DNA from: Gemmatimonadota bacterium
GTDB lineage: Bacteria; Latescibacterota; UBA2968; GCA-2709665
NCBI GenBank assembly: GCA_028873695.1
Contig: JAPPNU010000044.1
Span: 124,001 to 188,000 of the forward strand
Length of the DNA: 64,000 nt
Reading direction: 5' to 3'
This document shows, piece after piece, positions 14,276 through 23,876 of the stretch. Each line of letters opens with the position of its first letter. Position 1 is the first letter of the stretch. Below the pieces are notes generated by a model that was not told the DNA's origin, ran no database searches, and saw only the letters and a program-made list of their open reading frames with translations. Position numbers and translations under genes: made by a program.

Positions 14276-16348
14276 ATGCATCGTATCGGCGCGCTGTTGA
14301 CGGCGCTTCTCAGCGTGTGCGTCCTGCTTCAATGCAGCGAATCCGAAGAATCCCCGTCGCTTTCTGCGCAGAAATACACCGGCGACTATTCTGAGTTGAG
14401 TTCGCGAGGCAGACTCAGGGCGATCGTACCGCTCGAGGCGATCGAATACATGCCTCGTCATGGCGAGCAGGTGACGCTCACCTACGACGTTGCCCGGGAG
14501 CTTGCGGAGGCGTTCAAGCTGCAGCCCGTGCTCGTCGAGGTGGGAGATTTTTCCAAGATGATGGCGAAATTGCTGGAAGGCGAGGGCGACATCGTAGTGG
14601 CAAGCCTGACCATTACGCCTGAACGCCAGAAACATGCGGCTTTTTCCGTCCCGTACATGTACGTGGATGAATACCTGGTTACGAGATCCAACGGCAGGAT
14701 GCCCGGGAAAATCGAAGACCTTGCGGATATGGAAATCAGCGTGCGACGGTCCAGTTCCTATTATCAGACGCTCATGGACCTCAGGCGACAGGTTCCATCC
14801 CTGCGAATTCGGACCGTACCGGAAACCCTGAACATCGAATCATTGCTCGATGGCGTCGCTCGAGGCGAATACGATGCTACAGTGTCCGACTCACATCTCT
14901 GGCATGCCCTTTCGAGCTACCACGACAACCTGGCGACGCCGCTCGTGCTGGCCAAAGACCGCCCGATCGCGGTGATGATGCGGCCGGAAGATACCGAACT
15001 CAAGACCAGGGTGGACGAGTACCTGCTGGCCCGGCACTTCACGCGGTTGCGCCAGCGCGAGTTTACCGACGATCTTCCCGGGCTGATCGAGCGCCGCCGC
15101 CTGCGCATGATCACGCGCAACAACGCGATGACCTATTTCATCCATCGCGGCCTGCAGGTGGGATTCGAGTACGAACTGATGAAAAAGTTCGCATCGGAAC
15201 ACGGCCTGCGCCTCGAGGTCGTTATCCCGAATTCCCATGCCGAACTGCTGTCCTATCTGAACGACGGCAAGGGAGACGTGGTGGCCGCAGCAATGACCAT
15301 AACCCCGGAACGACAGGCGGAGGCGGATTTTACGTGGCCGTATAACGAAGTGGAGGAAGTCGTCGTCGTGCGTGAGGACGACAATTCGATTGACTCAATT
15401 CGTGATCTGGCCGGCCGGACGTTTTACGTGCGCGGGAGTTCCTCCTTTTACCCGACCCTGAAGGCGTTGCAGGATTCCGTGGAAGACCTCCGGATTGTCA
15501 AACTTCCCGAAGACGTCGAGACCGAAGAGATAATGGCCGGGGTCGAGTCCGGCCTTTACGACCTGACGCTGGTCGATTCCAACCTGTTCGACGTGGAACG
15601 CACATACGGTTTGAAACTGAAGGCCCCCCTTAGCATCAAGTCCACGACGCTTGGCTGGGCGGTCCGCAAGGGCAATCCGGCCCTGCTGGGATCGCTCAAC
15701 GAGTATATCCGGCGGGAAAAAGGCGGCCTCTACTTCAACATGATGAAGAAACGGTATTTCGAGAACCCCCGGCGGATCGCGAGAGCAAAGGACTCAACTC
15801 GTGTCGGAATTAGCGGACAGCTGTCGCCTTACGACGATCTTGTGAAAAAGTACGCGCGGCGATACGGTCAGGACTGGCGCCTGATAACCGCTCAGATGTA
15901 CCAGGAATCCAAATTCAACCCGCAAGCCGTCAGTTGGGTCGGCGCAAGAGGATTGATGCAGGTGATGCCGAAAACCGGGCTCCAACTCGGTTTCGAAAAC
16001 CTGGAGGACCCGAACGAGGGTATCCATGCCGGAACGAAGTACTTGCATCAGCTGATCCAGCGATTCGACCTGGAGATCCCGATTCAGTCGCGGATTCACT
16101 TTGCACTTGCGTCCTACAACGTCGGATACGGACATCTTCTGGATGCCCGCCGTCTGGCGCGCGAAAAGGGATGGGACGCCAACCGCTGGTTCGGCAACGT
16201 GGAGCACGCGATGCGCCTGCTTTCGCAACCGGCCTATTACGAGCGGGCGCGCTTCGGATACTGCCGAGGCGGCCAGCCCGTACACTACGTAGAGAAGATA
16301 CAGAGTCTGTACGACGCTTACGTGGAGGTGCTGGACACCACGCAATGA
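14276..16348 (+). CDS. MltF-like lytic transglycosylase lipoprotein with two solute-binding domains
   Basis: A 690-residue envelope protein. Its lipoprotein signal runs from MHRIGALLTALLSVCVLLQC, with the lipid-carrying Cys near residue 20. AGGAGA precedes the ATG at 14276. Two tandem family-3 solute-binding domains follow: about 43-265, with DIVVASLTITPERQKHAAFS, and about 272-490, with DVVAAAMTITPERQAEADFT. The lysozyme-like SLT domain is from about 515, with YQESKFNPQAVSWVGARGLM holding the catalytic Glu. Known MltF has one sensor domain, so the duplication is notable. It should cleave peptidoglycan glycan strands with non-hydrolytic chemistry. Confidence 0.9.
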   Translation: MHRIGALLTALLSVCVLLQCSESEESPSLSAQKYTGDYSELSSRGRLRAIVPLEAIEYMPRHGEQVTLTYDVARELAEAFKLQPVLVEVGDFSKMMAKLLEGEGDIVVASLTITPERQKHAAFSVPYMYVDEYLVTRSNGRMPGKIEDLADMEISVRRSSSYYQTLMDLRRQVPSLRIRTVPETLNIESLLDGVARGEYDATVSDSHLWHALSSYHDNLATPLVLAKDRPIAVMMRPEDTELKTRVDEYLLARHFTRLRQREFTDDLPGLIERRRLRMITRNNAMTYFIHRGLQVGFEYELMKKFASEHGLRLEVVIPNSHAELLSYLNDGKGDVVAAAMTITPERQAEADFTWPYNEVEEVVVVREDDNSIDSIRDLAGRTFYVRGSSSFYPTLKALQDSVEDLRIVKLPEDVETEEIMAGVESGLYDLTLVDSNLFDVERTYGLKLKAPLSIKSTTLGWAVRKGNPALLGSLNEYIRREKGGLYFNMMKKRYFENPRRIARAKDSTRVGISGQLSPYDDLVKKYARRYGQDWRLITAQMYQESKFNPQAVSWVGARGLMQVMPKTGLQLGFENLEDPNEGIHAGTKYLHQLIQRFDLEIPIQSRIHFALASYNVGYGHLLDARRLAREKGWDANRWFGNVEHAMRLLSQPAYYERARFGYCRGGQPVHYVEKIQSLYDAYVEVLDTTQ

Positions 16349-16430
16349 ATGCGAATCGTGGCGCGGCTGAAAGGAGGCAATTGATGCTTGATTGGAGTTC
16401 GGTCGGCTATTGCAAGACAAGGGTATTGCA

Positions 16431-17195
16431 ATGAACAGATATCACCGTGCGAACCGGGCCCGCTGGAACCTTGGGGCCGAATCGTGGGCCGCCATGCACG
16501 ACCGGCGCGGAACATGGAGAGTTGCCCACCGGGATCCCGAACAGGTCTTTCTGCCGCAAGAGATGGATCTGATTGGCGATGCGGACGGCAGGCACGTCTG
16601 CGTCCTGGGAAGCGGCGACAATCTGGCGGTTTTCGCGCTTGCCGGTATGGGCGCAAGAGTCACGTCCGTAGACATTTCGGTGGAACAACTGGCGGTGGCG
16701 GAAAGGCGTGCCGGCGAACTGGATCTCAATATCGAATTCGTCGAGGCGGACGTCGCTGACCTGGGTTGTGTGAAAGACGCAAGTTTCGACCTCGTTTACA
16801 CCGGCGGCCATGTTGCGGTGTGGGTGAGTGATCTGCGAGCGTACTACCGGGAAGCGATTCGGATCCTCCGCCGGAAGGGGTTGTTTCTGATCAACGAGTA
16901 CCATCCGATTCGACGGATCTGGAAGGATCGGGATTCATCGCTGGAAGTCGGTTTCAGCTATTTTGACAACGGCCCGCATGAGTACAGCGCCGCGCAGGAT
17001 GTCCTTGAAAAAAAGGCGGGCGAGGCGAAGCAGTACGAATTCCATTGGACGGTTTCCGAGTACCTCAATGCGGTCATCCAACAGGGCGTCGATCTGATCA
17101 GGTTCGAAGAAATCGGGGATGAGGCCGAGGGATGGGAGGGCGCGCCGCTTCAGGGTCTGCCCCAAATGCTCCTGATCGCGGGCAGGAAAACCTGA
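16431..17195 (+). CDS. Class I SAM-dependent methyltransferase
   Basis: A 254-residue protein from MNRYHRANRARWN. An earlier in-frame start at 16392 adds 13 residues unlike the family. Motif I is VCVLGSGDNLAVFALAG near residue 57, strand 2 ends TSVDIS, and motif IV is ASFDLVYTGGHVAVWV near residue 120. NEYHPIRRIW lies in the substrate region. The W-N-x-x-A-x-x-W start pattern is common in this small-molecule methyltransferase group. It is 82 bases after the lytic transglycosylase and has no obvious functional link to it. Confidence 0.8.
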   Translation: MNRYHRANRARWNLGAESWAAMHDRRGTWRVAHRDPEQVFLPQEMDLIGDADGRHVCVLGSGDNLAVFALAGMGARVTSVDISVEQLAVAERRAGELDLNIEFVEADVADLGCVKDASFDLVYTGGHVAVWVSDLRAYYREAIRILRRKGLFLINEYHPIRRIWKDRDSSLEVGFSYFDNGPHEYSAAQDVLEKKAGEAKQYEFHWTVSEYLNAVIQQGVDLIRFEEIGDEAEGWEGAPLQGLPQMLLIAGRKT

Positions 17196-17269
17196 ACTGG
17201 AAGTTCGCATTGAATGACGACTTTCCTTCTCATCCGGCACGGGGAACCCGACTGGAGCCTGGCAGCCGG

Positions 17270-17983
17270 CTACCCCTGAGTCCGCGGTACGTTGCCGTCG
17301 TAGGGCCGTTCGCCGCGCACCAGCATCCGGTGGGGATTCTCCAGGTCGGCGATTTCGTCTACGCTGTGGTAGCCCACGGTCATACTCATCCGGGTGCCGT
17401 CCGTGTTGTTCTGGCCGACGCCGTGCATGATCATGCTGTCTATTACGAGCATACCGCCTTCGGGCATGGGCACGGGCAGGGCCTGGTCCAGGAGATCCTG
17501 CGTCCATGCCTCGTTGTATAAGCGGCCCTCGACGCCCGGGAAGTGGTGGGATCCGGGCACGACCAGCGTGCACCCGTTCTCAACGGTTGTCTCCTCGAGA
17601 TAGAAGATTACCGTAAAGATGGTGCGCGACCACTGCCTGACGTCGCGGTGAATGCCCTCCGGCCGGTTCTCGGAGGCCAGACGAAGTGTGGCGTGGTTGT
17701 GCCGGTTCGTGATGAGTTCGATGTTCGGGCCCAGAAGGGACTCCAGAGGATCCAGAACCACGGGGCATGTGGCGGTTTCGAGGAAAACAGGTTCTCTGGA
17801 GACGACGCCCGAGAGCCGTATGATCCGCCCTTCGCGGTCTCGCACGACAGGCTCAACTTCGTCACGAATATTGCGCCAGATCGACTCTCTGAGTCTTTCA
17901 ACCTGCTCCCCCGGAAGCCGGTCTTTCAGTTTGAGGAAGCCGTTGTGGCGAAACAGGTGGACTCGCTCTGATGTGAGTTTCAT
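17270..17983 (-). CDS. Phytanoyl-CoA dioxygenase (PhyH) family protein
   Basis: A 237-residue Fe(II)/2-oxoglutarate oxygenase. HRDVRQW near residue 112 gives the HxD pair and MIMHGVGQN near residue 187 the distal His. GTRMSMTVGYH carries the 2-oxoglutarate Arg. PGSHHFPG is the usual loop after strand 4. It is the only - strand PhyH gene in the window and faces the + methyltransferase at 17195 tail to tail. Substrate unknown. Confidence 0.85.
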   Translation of the reverse strand: MKLTSERVHLFRHNGFLKLKDRLPGEQVERLRESIWRNIRDEVEPVVRDREGRIIRLSGVVSREPVFLETATCPVVLDPLESLLGPNIELITNRHNHATLRLASENRPEGIHRDVRQWSRTIFTVIFYLEETTVENGCTLVVPGSHHFPGVEGRLYNEAWTQDLLDQALPVPMPEGGMLVIDSMIMHGVGQNNTDGTRMSMTVGYHSVDEIADLENPHRMLVRGERPYDGNVPRTQG

Positions 17984-18009
17984 AAGAAACGACCCGATCG
18001 GGATAATTT

Positions 18010-18235
18010 AAGGGATGCTATCAGCTATCAGCGGTCAGCCGTCAGCCAAAAGCGAAAACCAGAAACAAAACCCACCTCTCACCCGGCCCCGCAGACTTTA
18101 CCCACCGGCCCTCTTCGAAGAAGCTATCATCTATCAGTAGTCAGCCAAAAACGATAAGCAAAGGGCGGAAACCAAACTCCAATTCCACATCTCCCCAAAT
18201 TCCCTGCCTACGGCGTGTTCCTTTTGAAGCGACCA
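18010..18235 (-). repeat. Dispersed repeat family B, inverted copy 3
   Basis: On the - strand it carries GAGATGTGGAATT, GAGGGCCGG, GTCTGCGGGGCCGGG and the GGCTGACGGCTGA / GCTGATAGC tract of copies 1 and 2. The order is duplicated: two partial units back to back. It starts 27 bases upstream of the PhyH gene at 17983. Confidence 0.65.
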
Positions 18236-18591
18236 AAAGGAACCAAAAGTCGCCGCTGGGCGCGGGGCCTGCCTTATGCATGGCGCGAATACCTTTACGA
18301 GAGACACAGGATTCAGTGACCTGCCAACCCCGGAGGATTCAGTAGTTCGGAGCTGGACGGAACAACGCGCCCTGCTCTGGGAGTGCGCTGGAGTGGCATC
18401 GCGTCAGGCGTACGAATGCCTGACCGAGGACGAGCGATATGGCCTTGCGATATCTATCGGCGAATTGCGCGCTACAACGTGGGCGACCGAAGGGTCGCCA
18501 CTGCTAATGCTACATTATTCATTCTACCGTTTCACGTCTCCCCGCTTTTCTTCCTTCTTCTTTCTTCCTTTTTCTTTCTTCCTTCTTCCTT
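18236..18591. other. Intergenic stretch with a pyrimidine tract
   Basis: A C+T tract runs from about 18537 to 18602 on the + strand, made of TTCTTCC- and TTTCTTCC-type units, right at the 3' end of the sulfite-oxidase-like gene. Further left is GACCAAAAGGAACCAAAAG, a type of interspersed motif. A frame at 18276-18638 is open but reads through the tract, so I do not call it a gene. Confidence 0.5.
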
Positions 18592-19893
18592 CTACGCTTC
18601 TCCAACCGTCACCGCCACCCGATGCATCGAGTTGTTGAGATAGCCCCGCGGGTTCCAGGCGATTGCGTGCGGCTGCCGTACGCCGTGCGAATCCGTGGCT
18701 CTTGCCCAGATTTCGTAATATCCCGCCAGGGGAAATGCGACCCTGGCGCGCCAGTTCTGCCAGGCGTAAGCGTTCACCGGTTCGTCCAGCGCTGCCTTCA
18801 TCCACGTTGCGCCGAAGTCGATCGAGAGGTGTACCGCGTCCACCCGCCGGTCGCCGGCCCACGCGTGCCCTCGCACCTCAAGCGATCCGCCGCCCGTCCT
18901 GTGCCCGTTGGCCGGATTCGTGATCAGGGATTTCACCGGCATGCCGTGTATGACGTCAAAGTCCGTCTCGTCCACCTGCTCGCCAGGCCCGATGGGACGG
19001 TTGGGGACACGATAGGAGGTACCGGTCATCTTCGGTCCATCGTGGATCCGGTCCCGCAGCCAGATGCGGGTCAGCCACTTCTGCGAGCAGGACCCGGGCC
19101 ACCCGGGCACGATCAGGCGCAACGGGGCCCCGTTCATCGGATGGATGGGTTTTCCGTTCTGGGCGAATGCGATGAGATTGTGCTCGTCCATGGCCTTCGC
19201 GATCGGTACGCCGCGGGAGAGGGGTAACCTGCCTGGCTCCCCGGAGAGATGGGTGTCGGCGCCTTCGTGCGCCGTGTAGACGACGTTTGTCCTGACGCCG
19301 GCGGTTTTCAGGACGTCGGCGAGACGTACGCCCGTCCATTCCGAGCATCCGACCGCGCCGTAGGTCCACTGATCTCCTTTCGCAGGCGGGTCGAAGAACG
19401 CGCGGCCGTTGCCGCCGCACTCCAGCACCAGGGCGCGTGTAACGACCTCAAACCGATCTTTGAGGTCGTCGATTCCCAGCGTCATCGGCCGGTCCACGAA
19501 GCCGTCGACGGTCAGCTTCCACCCGGCCGCATTCGTATTCTCCGGCGGAATTCCGTTGTTCCGGACGAAATGCCGTTCCGTCGGCGTGACGGCGTCGTCC
19601 AGCAGGCGGGGAGGCGTTTCGGCATTTACAGGACGTTCGTTGATCACGACAAGCCCGTCTTTGCCGTAAAGGACCCGTTCACCGGCGAGGACGGAAGGAA
19701 TGAAGTGGGCCGGCATGTAGCGCTGGAATGGGATAGTCGTGCCGACCATGGCCCCCATCACAGCCAGTCCCGCACCCTTCAGGAATCCGCGCCTGTCGGA
19801 ACAGGTCTCGCGGCCGAAGAGGAGTTTGTCTGCCTTGTCGGGGTCGCGTTCGTAGAGTTCAAACAAGCCTGGTAAATCGTTTTTCAATCCCAT
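18592..19893 (-). CDS. Sulfite-oxidase-family molybdoenzyme, Tat-exported
   Basis: A 433-residue protein. The twin-arginine signal is SDRRGFLKGAG near residue 33, followed by a hydrophobic stretch, so it is folded with its molybdenum cofactor before export. The Moco-binding domain contains VLECGGNGRAFF near residue 155, whose Cys ligates Mo, and GCSEWTGVRLADVL. APLRLIVPGWPGSCSQKWL is also typical. The C-terminal dimerisation domain begins near residue 310 (VKSLITNPANG). The start ATG has GGGAGAAG upstream. No cytochrome or membrane partner is adjacent. Sulfite is the default substrate by family, not proven. Confidence 0.85.
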   Translation of the reverse strand: MGLKNDLPGLFELYERDPDKADKLLFGRETCSDRRGFLKGAGLAVMGAMVGTTIPFQRYMPAHFIPSVLAGERVLYGKDGLVVINERPVNAETPPRLLDDAVTPTERHFVRNNGIPPENTNAAGWKLTVDGFVDRPMTLGIDDLKDRFEVVTRALVLECGGNGRAFFDPPAKGDQWTYGAVGCSEWTGVRLADVLKTAGVRTNVVYTAHEGADTHLSGEPGRLPLSRGVPIAKAMDEHNLIAFAQNGKPIHPMNGAPLRLIVPGWPGSCSQKWLTRIWLRDRIHDGPKMTGTSYRVPNRPIGPGEQVDETDFDVIHGMPVKSLITNPANGHRTGGGSLEVRGHAWAGDRRVDAVHLSIDFGATWMKAALDEPVNAYAWQNWRARVAFPLAGYYEIWARATDSHGVRQPHAIAWNPRGYLNNSMHRVAVTVGEA

Positions 19894-19978
19894 GGTCTTC
19901 TCCCGTTCCGCGAGCCCGGCCTGAAACGAAGCCGGAGGTCGTACCCGGTGGCGTGTCTGGCGCGCAGCGTGGTCCGAT

Positions 19979-20197
19979 TCAGCGACCGAATAACCGCCTG
20001 GCGTTGAGCGTCAGGGTCCAGAGACGGACACCGGCGAACGAGTTGTGACTGGAGATATCAGGATCGATACTGTGCATCGGGTGAATCTCGTACTCACCAC
20101 GGACCTCCATGCCGCCTGTCACGGAGTATGATAGCATCAATCCCGGCGCCGTCCTGGCGCCGACCGGATATTCCGCGCCTGCGCCGCTTTGCCGCAC
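19979..20197 (-). pseudogene. Possible C-terminal remnant of an outer-membrane beta-barrel gene
   Basis: A 72-codon reading whose last 50 residues alternate polar and apolar as in beta-barrel strands (LMLSYSVTGGMEVRGEYE, FAGVRLWTLTLNARRL). The first residues look unrelated, there is no signal peptide and no clear start. It lies upstream of the molybdoenzyme gene on the same strand. It may be decay or chance. Confidence 0.3.
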
Positions 20198-20649
20198 TGC
20201 CCGGGAAGTGGCGGCGTCCCTTCTGATGGACCCTCGAAATATCCTAATTCGAATCCGGTAAAGTCAAGTCTGTTCTCCGAATGGATGCAAAGCGCCGGAT
20301 TCGCAGTGGTTCTCCGCTGCTCCTGACGTTCCCGATTGCCACGGTCCGGATTGAACGTTAATTTGCCGTAATCGCACGCCGTTATGCGCGCGCCTCACGG
20401 ATACCCCCGGACCGAGTCACGAACCAATCTGCGGTACTTTAAAGAGCTTTCTTGGTATTCGCGGCGCATTCCCGAGCGTGATGGTCAGTGTAACGTTGTG
20501 CGGTCTGCAGAGGTAAGGATTCCTCGCTTGGGTCCGGAAAAGTAGGCATTTGCTCTGCTATTGGGTTTTGAACCAGTCGTTGTTTTTTATCCTGCTTAAT
20601 CCTGTCAATCGTTTTAATCCTGGTCGGTTTTGATCGTGCTCCTGGCATC
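20198..20649. other. Intergenic stretch, nothing supported
   Basis: No open frame with family features. A degenerate copy of the ATCCTG leader-repeat units is seen near 20588-20625, before the better copy at 20650. Confidence 0.5.
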
Positions 20650-20690
20650 TAATCCTGTTTATCCTGTGCATCCATGTAAGTTTGGATTCT
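20650..20690 (+). repeat. Dispersed leader repeat, copy 2
   Basis: ATCCTGTTTATCCTGTGCAT continuing CCATGTAAG, ending about 30 bases before the start codon at 20720. Same orientation to the gene as the other copies. Confidence 0.7.
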
Positions 20691-20719
20691 TGAATACAAG
20701 AGTTAAAGGAGGCATAAAT

Positions 20720-22387
20720 ATGTTGACCTGTGACGCCCTGCTGCCGCTTCTGGACGCGAGGGTAACGACCGTCATGTCCACGCAGGTCCTGGACCGCTCG
20801 CGGGCCGACTTCGGCGGATTCGTGAGCCAGGGCGTAGCGGGCGGGACCGGAGTGGGGCAGGTCGTTCCTTTGTGCTATGCCTATCTCATGGAAGGATCCG
20901 TACACTATCGAAGTACCGAACTACTGGAGCGAATCCTCCTTGGAGCCGGGTTCGGCCGGAGGGTCCGTCGGGAGTCCGGGCTGTTCGATCTGGTGGAGAC
21001 CAACTTCGATTCGGCGCCGGACACCGGTTTTCTGGTGCAACTGATGTCGCCGGTCGTGGTGGCGGCGCGTGAAGCTGCCGACGATGAAGGCGCCGGAGAG
21101 ATCGCCGGGGCGCTGGGGGAACTGATCCGGACGGCGACGCCCGGGATGGCCGCGGGCGGTTTCCATACGCCCAACCACCGGTGGGTGCTGGTTTCGGCGC
21201 TGGCGCAGGCGCGGGCGCTGTTTCCGGACCTGGACGTCATGGATACGATCGAGGCTTATCTGGCGGAGACGATCGACATCAATGCGGACGGAGAATATAC
21301 CGAGAGGAGCACCGGGGTCTACAACGCGGTTTGCAACCGGTCGCTGCGGATCGCCGCGGAGGCGCTGGACAGGCCGGAATTACTGGGACCGGTGCGCAAG
21401 AACCTGGAACTTTCGTACTATCTCCTGCATGCAGACGGTACGGTGATCACAAGCGTATCCAGAAGGCAGGACCGCGGACAGCGGACGGTCCCGGTCGGCC
21501 TGGCGGACACCTACTATGCATTGGGCCGAATGGAAAACAACGGGTTTTATGCGGCGGTCGCCGACTGGCTGTTCGACCTGGAGCCGGGCGGGCTGCCCTG
21601 GACGCTGCATCCATTCCTCGAACACCCGGAATGGCGCGAAGATACCCTGAAACGCGAGGCGTTGCCCAAGTCCTATAGCAAGGTGTTTCCGGTGTCCGGC
21701 CTATGGCGGGTGCGACGTGGCAGATTGAGCGCGACAGCGGCTTCCGGTATTGCCGGGGCCTTCAGTCTGAAGTACGGCGAAGCTGAATTGTCGGCGGTGA
21801 CGGTGTGCGCCAGTTACTACAGCACGGGGCAGTTTGCGGGTGAGGATTTTCGCGAGTCGGAGGACGGGATTCGGATGACGCACCGCGGCAGGGGGTGGCA
21901 CTACGACAGTCCCGGATATTTCCATCCGCTGGGTGAACCAGTAAAACAGTCACAGTGGGAGGAGGCGCGATGGAATCGAAGATTCACGCCCGTTCCGCCG
22001 CTGTCGATGGATCTGACCGTGAACGAAGTGGAAGGCGGGTTCGACCTGCGGATACAGGCGGATGCGCTGGACAGGGTGCCGCTCCAGTTCGCGTGCGATT
22101 TCGCCCCTGGGGGAGAGTTCGATCTCGACGGCGGCGCGATGCAGGGCATCGCCGGTCAGACCGTGTTCCTGAAGTCCGGGTACGCGATCTACCACGTCGC
22201 CGACGACGCGATTACGATAGGGCCGGGCGCATTTGCCCACCGGATGTGGCGGATGCGCGGGAGCGAACAGGCGCCGCAGGGGTTCCGGGTTCTGATTACG
22301 CTGGTGACGCCCGCGGATCGGACCCTGGAGGTCCGATGCGGCGCGTGGTCCGCAGCGACGGAAGGAATACTGAAGAGCGTCGACTGA
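20720..22387 (+). CDS. Heparinase II/III-like polysaccharide-active protein (tentative)
   Basis: A 555-residue protein from the ATG at 20720, where AAAGGAGG is well placed; the frame opens earlier at 20630 inside the leader repeat. The first 300 residues are helical, with GGFHTPNHRWVLVSALAQAR, INADGEYTERSTGVYNAVCN and YYLLHADGTVITSVSRRQD. These resemble the alpha/alpha toroid of heparinase II/III- and alginate-lyase-type enzymes. The second half is beta-rich. No signal peptide is apparent, so it would act in the cytosol. It converges on the sulfatase with a gap of 7 bases, consistent with degradation of a sulfated polysaccharide, but the assignment is not firm. Confidence 0.5.
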   Translation: MLTCDALLPLLDARVTTVMSTQVLDRSRADFGGFVSQGVAGGTGVGQVVPLCYAYLMEGSVHYRSTELLERILLGAGFGRRVRRESGLFDLVETNFDSAPDTGFLVQLMSPVVVAAREAADDEGAGEIAGALGELIRTATPGMAAGGFHTPNHRWVLVSALAQARALFPDLDVMDTIEAYLAETIDINADGEYTERSTGVYNAVCNRSLRIAAEALDRPELLGPVRKNLELSYYLLHADGTVITSVSRRQDRGQRTVPVGLADTYYALGRMENNGFYAAVADWLFDLEPGGLPWTLHPFLEHPEWREDTLKREALPKSYSKVFPVSGLWRVRRGRLSATAASGIAGAFSLKYGEAELSAVTVCASYYSTGQFAGEDFRESEDGIRMTHRGRGWHYDSPGYFHPLGEPVKQSQWEEARWNRRFTPVPPLSMDLTVNEVEGGFDLRIQADALDRVPLQFACDFAPGGEFDLDGGAMQGIAGQTVFLKSGYAIYHVADDAITIGPGAFAHRMWRMRGSEQAPQGFRVLITLVTPADRTLEVRCGAWSAATEGILKSVD

Positions 22388-22394
22388 GCGCAAG

Positions 22395-23876
22395 TCAGGG
22401 CCCATGGCCTGGCAACTGAGAAAAATCGAACCGGTTGCATCCGTCCGGAGGGATAAACGGGGCCACGGAATGGTGCGCGGGTCCGGTTCCGGAACGCCGT
22501 ATCAGATCACGCGCCCGGTTCTGTCTGTCAGCATTATTGAGCATGCGCTCAGCGGACCACCGCGCGTGTATTCTGTCCTGAAGATCCGCCGCGATCTTCC
22601 GGCAGGCCGGGTCCCGTGCCCGATCGTGCATTTCGCCCGGATCCTCGTCCATATTGAAAAGCTGGCAGGACCGGAACTCGTGATAGTAGTTCAGCTTCCA
22701 GGGCCCGCAGCGGACCATGCAGGCGGGTTGATCGCCGAGGAGCCCGATGTATTCTGAATAAACTTCATCGGGCCAGTCCGGAATCGGGGCGTCGTCACCA
22801 AGAAAGCCGGCGAAGCTTCTGCCGGAGACATCCGGCAGCGGCGGGGCGCCGGCGAGTTCCAGGAGCGTAGGGCCGACGTCGATGAGACTGATGACCGCAT
22901 CGTTACGGCCGCACGGCCAATGACCTGGCAGGGAGACGATAAGGGGGACGCGGGCCGAGCCGTCGTAGAAACTGCTCTTCCACCACATGCCGTGTTCGCT
23001 GGCCATATCTCCGTGGTCGGAGCAGTAGACGATGATTGTGTTTTCGGCTGCCGGGGAGGCTTTCACCGCCCTGACGATTCTACCGACGTTCCGGTCGAGC
23101 TCCGTGACCAGTCCGTAGTAGGCCGCCAGCGCCCGCCGGTTCTGTTCGGGCGTCAATTCGTCCACACCCCGGCGTGCGCGCCACTTCCGCATCGCCGGGT
23201 GGAGGGCGTCCAGATAGGCGGGAGATACGGGCTCAGGGAGAGGGATTTCCTCCATGTAACGGTCGAACAGGGGTCTGGAACAAATGAGCGGGTTGTGGGG
23301 CAGTATCAGGCCGACGACCAGGCAGTGGGGGCGACCGTCCCCAGTCCATGTTGAGACGTCGTTACACGCCGTTTCCGTGACACTTTCGTCGAAGGCCTGG
23401 TACCCCGTGCTTCCGTATCCGGCGACCTCAACGGCGTATTTCGACTGCCCGGTCGTGCGGTTGTTTCCCAATCCCCGGATTTCGGGAGAAAGGGTCCCGC
23501 CGCAGTCGGCGTGGATGCGTTTTCCAAAACCGTGAAGCCGGTCCGGACCCACAAAGTGCATCCTGCCGCACAGGACGGTCTCGTAGCCCGCCGCAGCCAG
23601 CGCGTGGGCAATCGTGGGGGTCTGCGGCGAAAGTGTCCCGCTGTTGTCGAATGCGCCGACTTCGCTCGGGTAGCCGGCGGCCATGAACCCCGCCCTGGAC
23701 GGAGCGCAGAGCGGATAGGGACAGTAGGCGTTCGTGAATCGGGCGCCCCGTCCGGCGAGTGCGTCCAGGTTGGGGGTCTGCACAATCGGGTTGCCGGCGC
23801 AGCCCATCGCGTTCGCGTTGTGCTGGTCGGACATGATGAGCACGATATTCGGCTGCCTGCCCGTTGTCTCTGTCAT
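22395..23876 (-). CDS. Type I sulfatase (Cys-type formylglycine)
   Basis: A 493-residue alkaline-phosphatase-fold arylsulfatase-like enzyme. Metal site NIVLIMSDQHN near residue 10, the activation motif CAPSRAGF near residue 57 (C-x-P-S-R, where Cys becomes formylglycine), and YCSDHGDMASEHG near residue 290 for the second metal group. There is no signal peptide, so it acts inside the cell. A radical-SAM maturase homologue is at 39380. Choline-sulfatase- or polysaccharide-type substrates are possible. The GH172-type gene upstream on the same strand (24075-25229) may belong with it. Confidence 0.88.
   Translation of the reverse strand: MTETTGRQPNIVLIMSDQHNANAMGCAGNPIVQTPNLDALAGRGARFTNAYCPYPLCAPSRAGFMAAGYPSEVGAFDNSGTLSPQTPTIAHALAAAGYETVLCGRMHFVGPDRLHGFGKRIHADCGGTLSPEIRGLGNNRTTGQSKYAVEVAGYGSTGYQAFDESVTETACNDVSTWTGDGRPHCLVVGLILPHNPLICSRPLFDRYMEEIPLPEPVSPAYLDALHPAMRKWRARRGVDELTPEQNRRALAAYYGLVTELDRNVGRIVRAVKASPAAENTIIVYCSDHGDMASEHGMWWKSSFYDGSARVPLIVSLPGHWPCGRNDAVISLIDVGPTLLELAGAPPLPDVSGRSFAGFLGDDAPIPDWPDEVYSEYIGLLGDQPACMVRCGPWKLNYYHEFRSCQLFNMDEDPGEMHDRARDPACRKIAADLQDRIHARWSAERMLNNADRQNRARDLIRRSGTGPAHHSVAPFIPPDGCNRFDFSQLPGHGP

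Noticed and set aside
18276..18638. 120-codon + frame near the pyrimidine tract
   Set aside because: Its C-terminal half is encoded by the C+T tract (Phe/Ser/Pro/Leu repeats), it has no family match and runs into the end of the molybdoenzyme gene.
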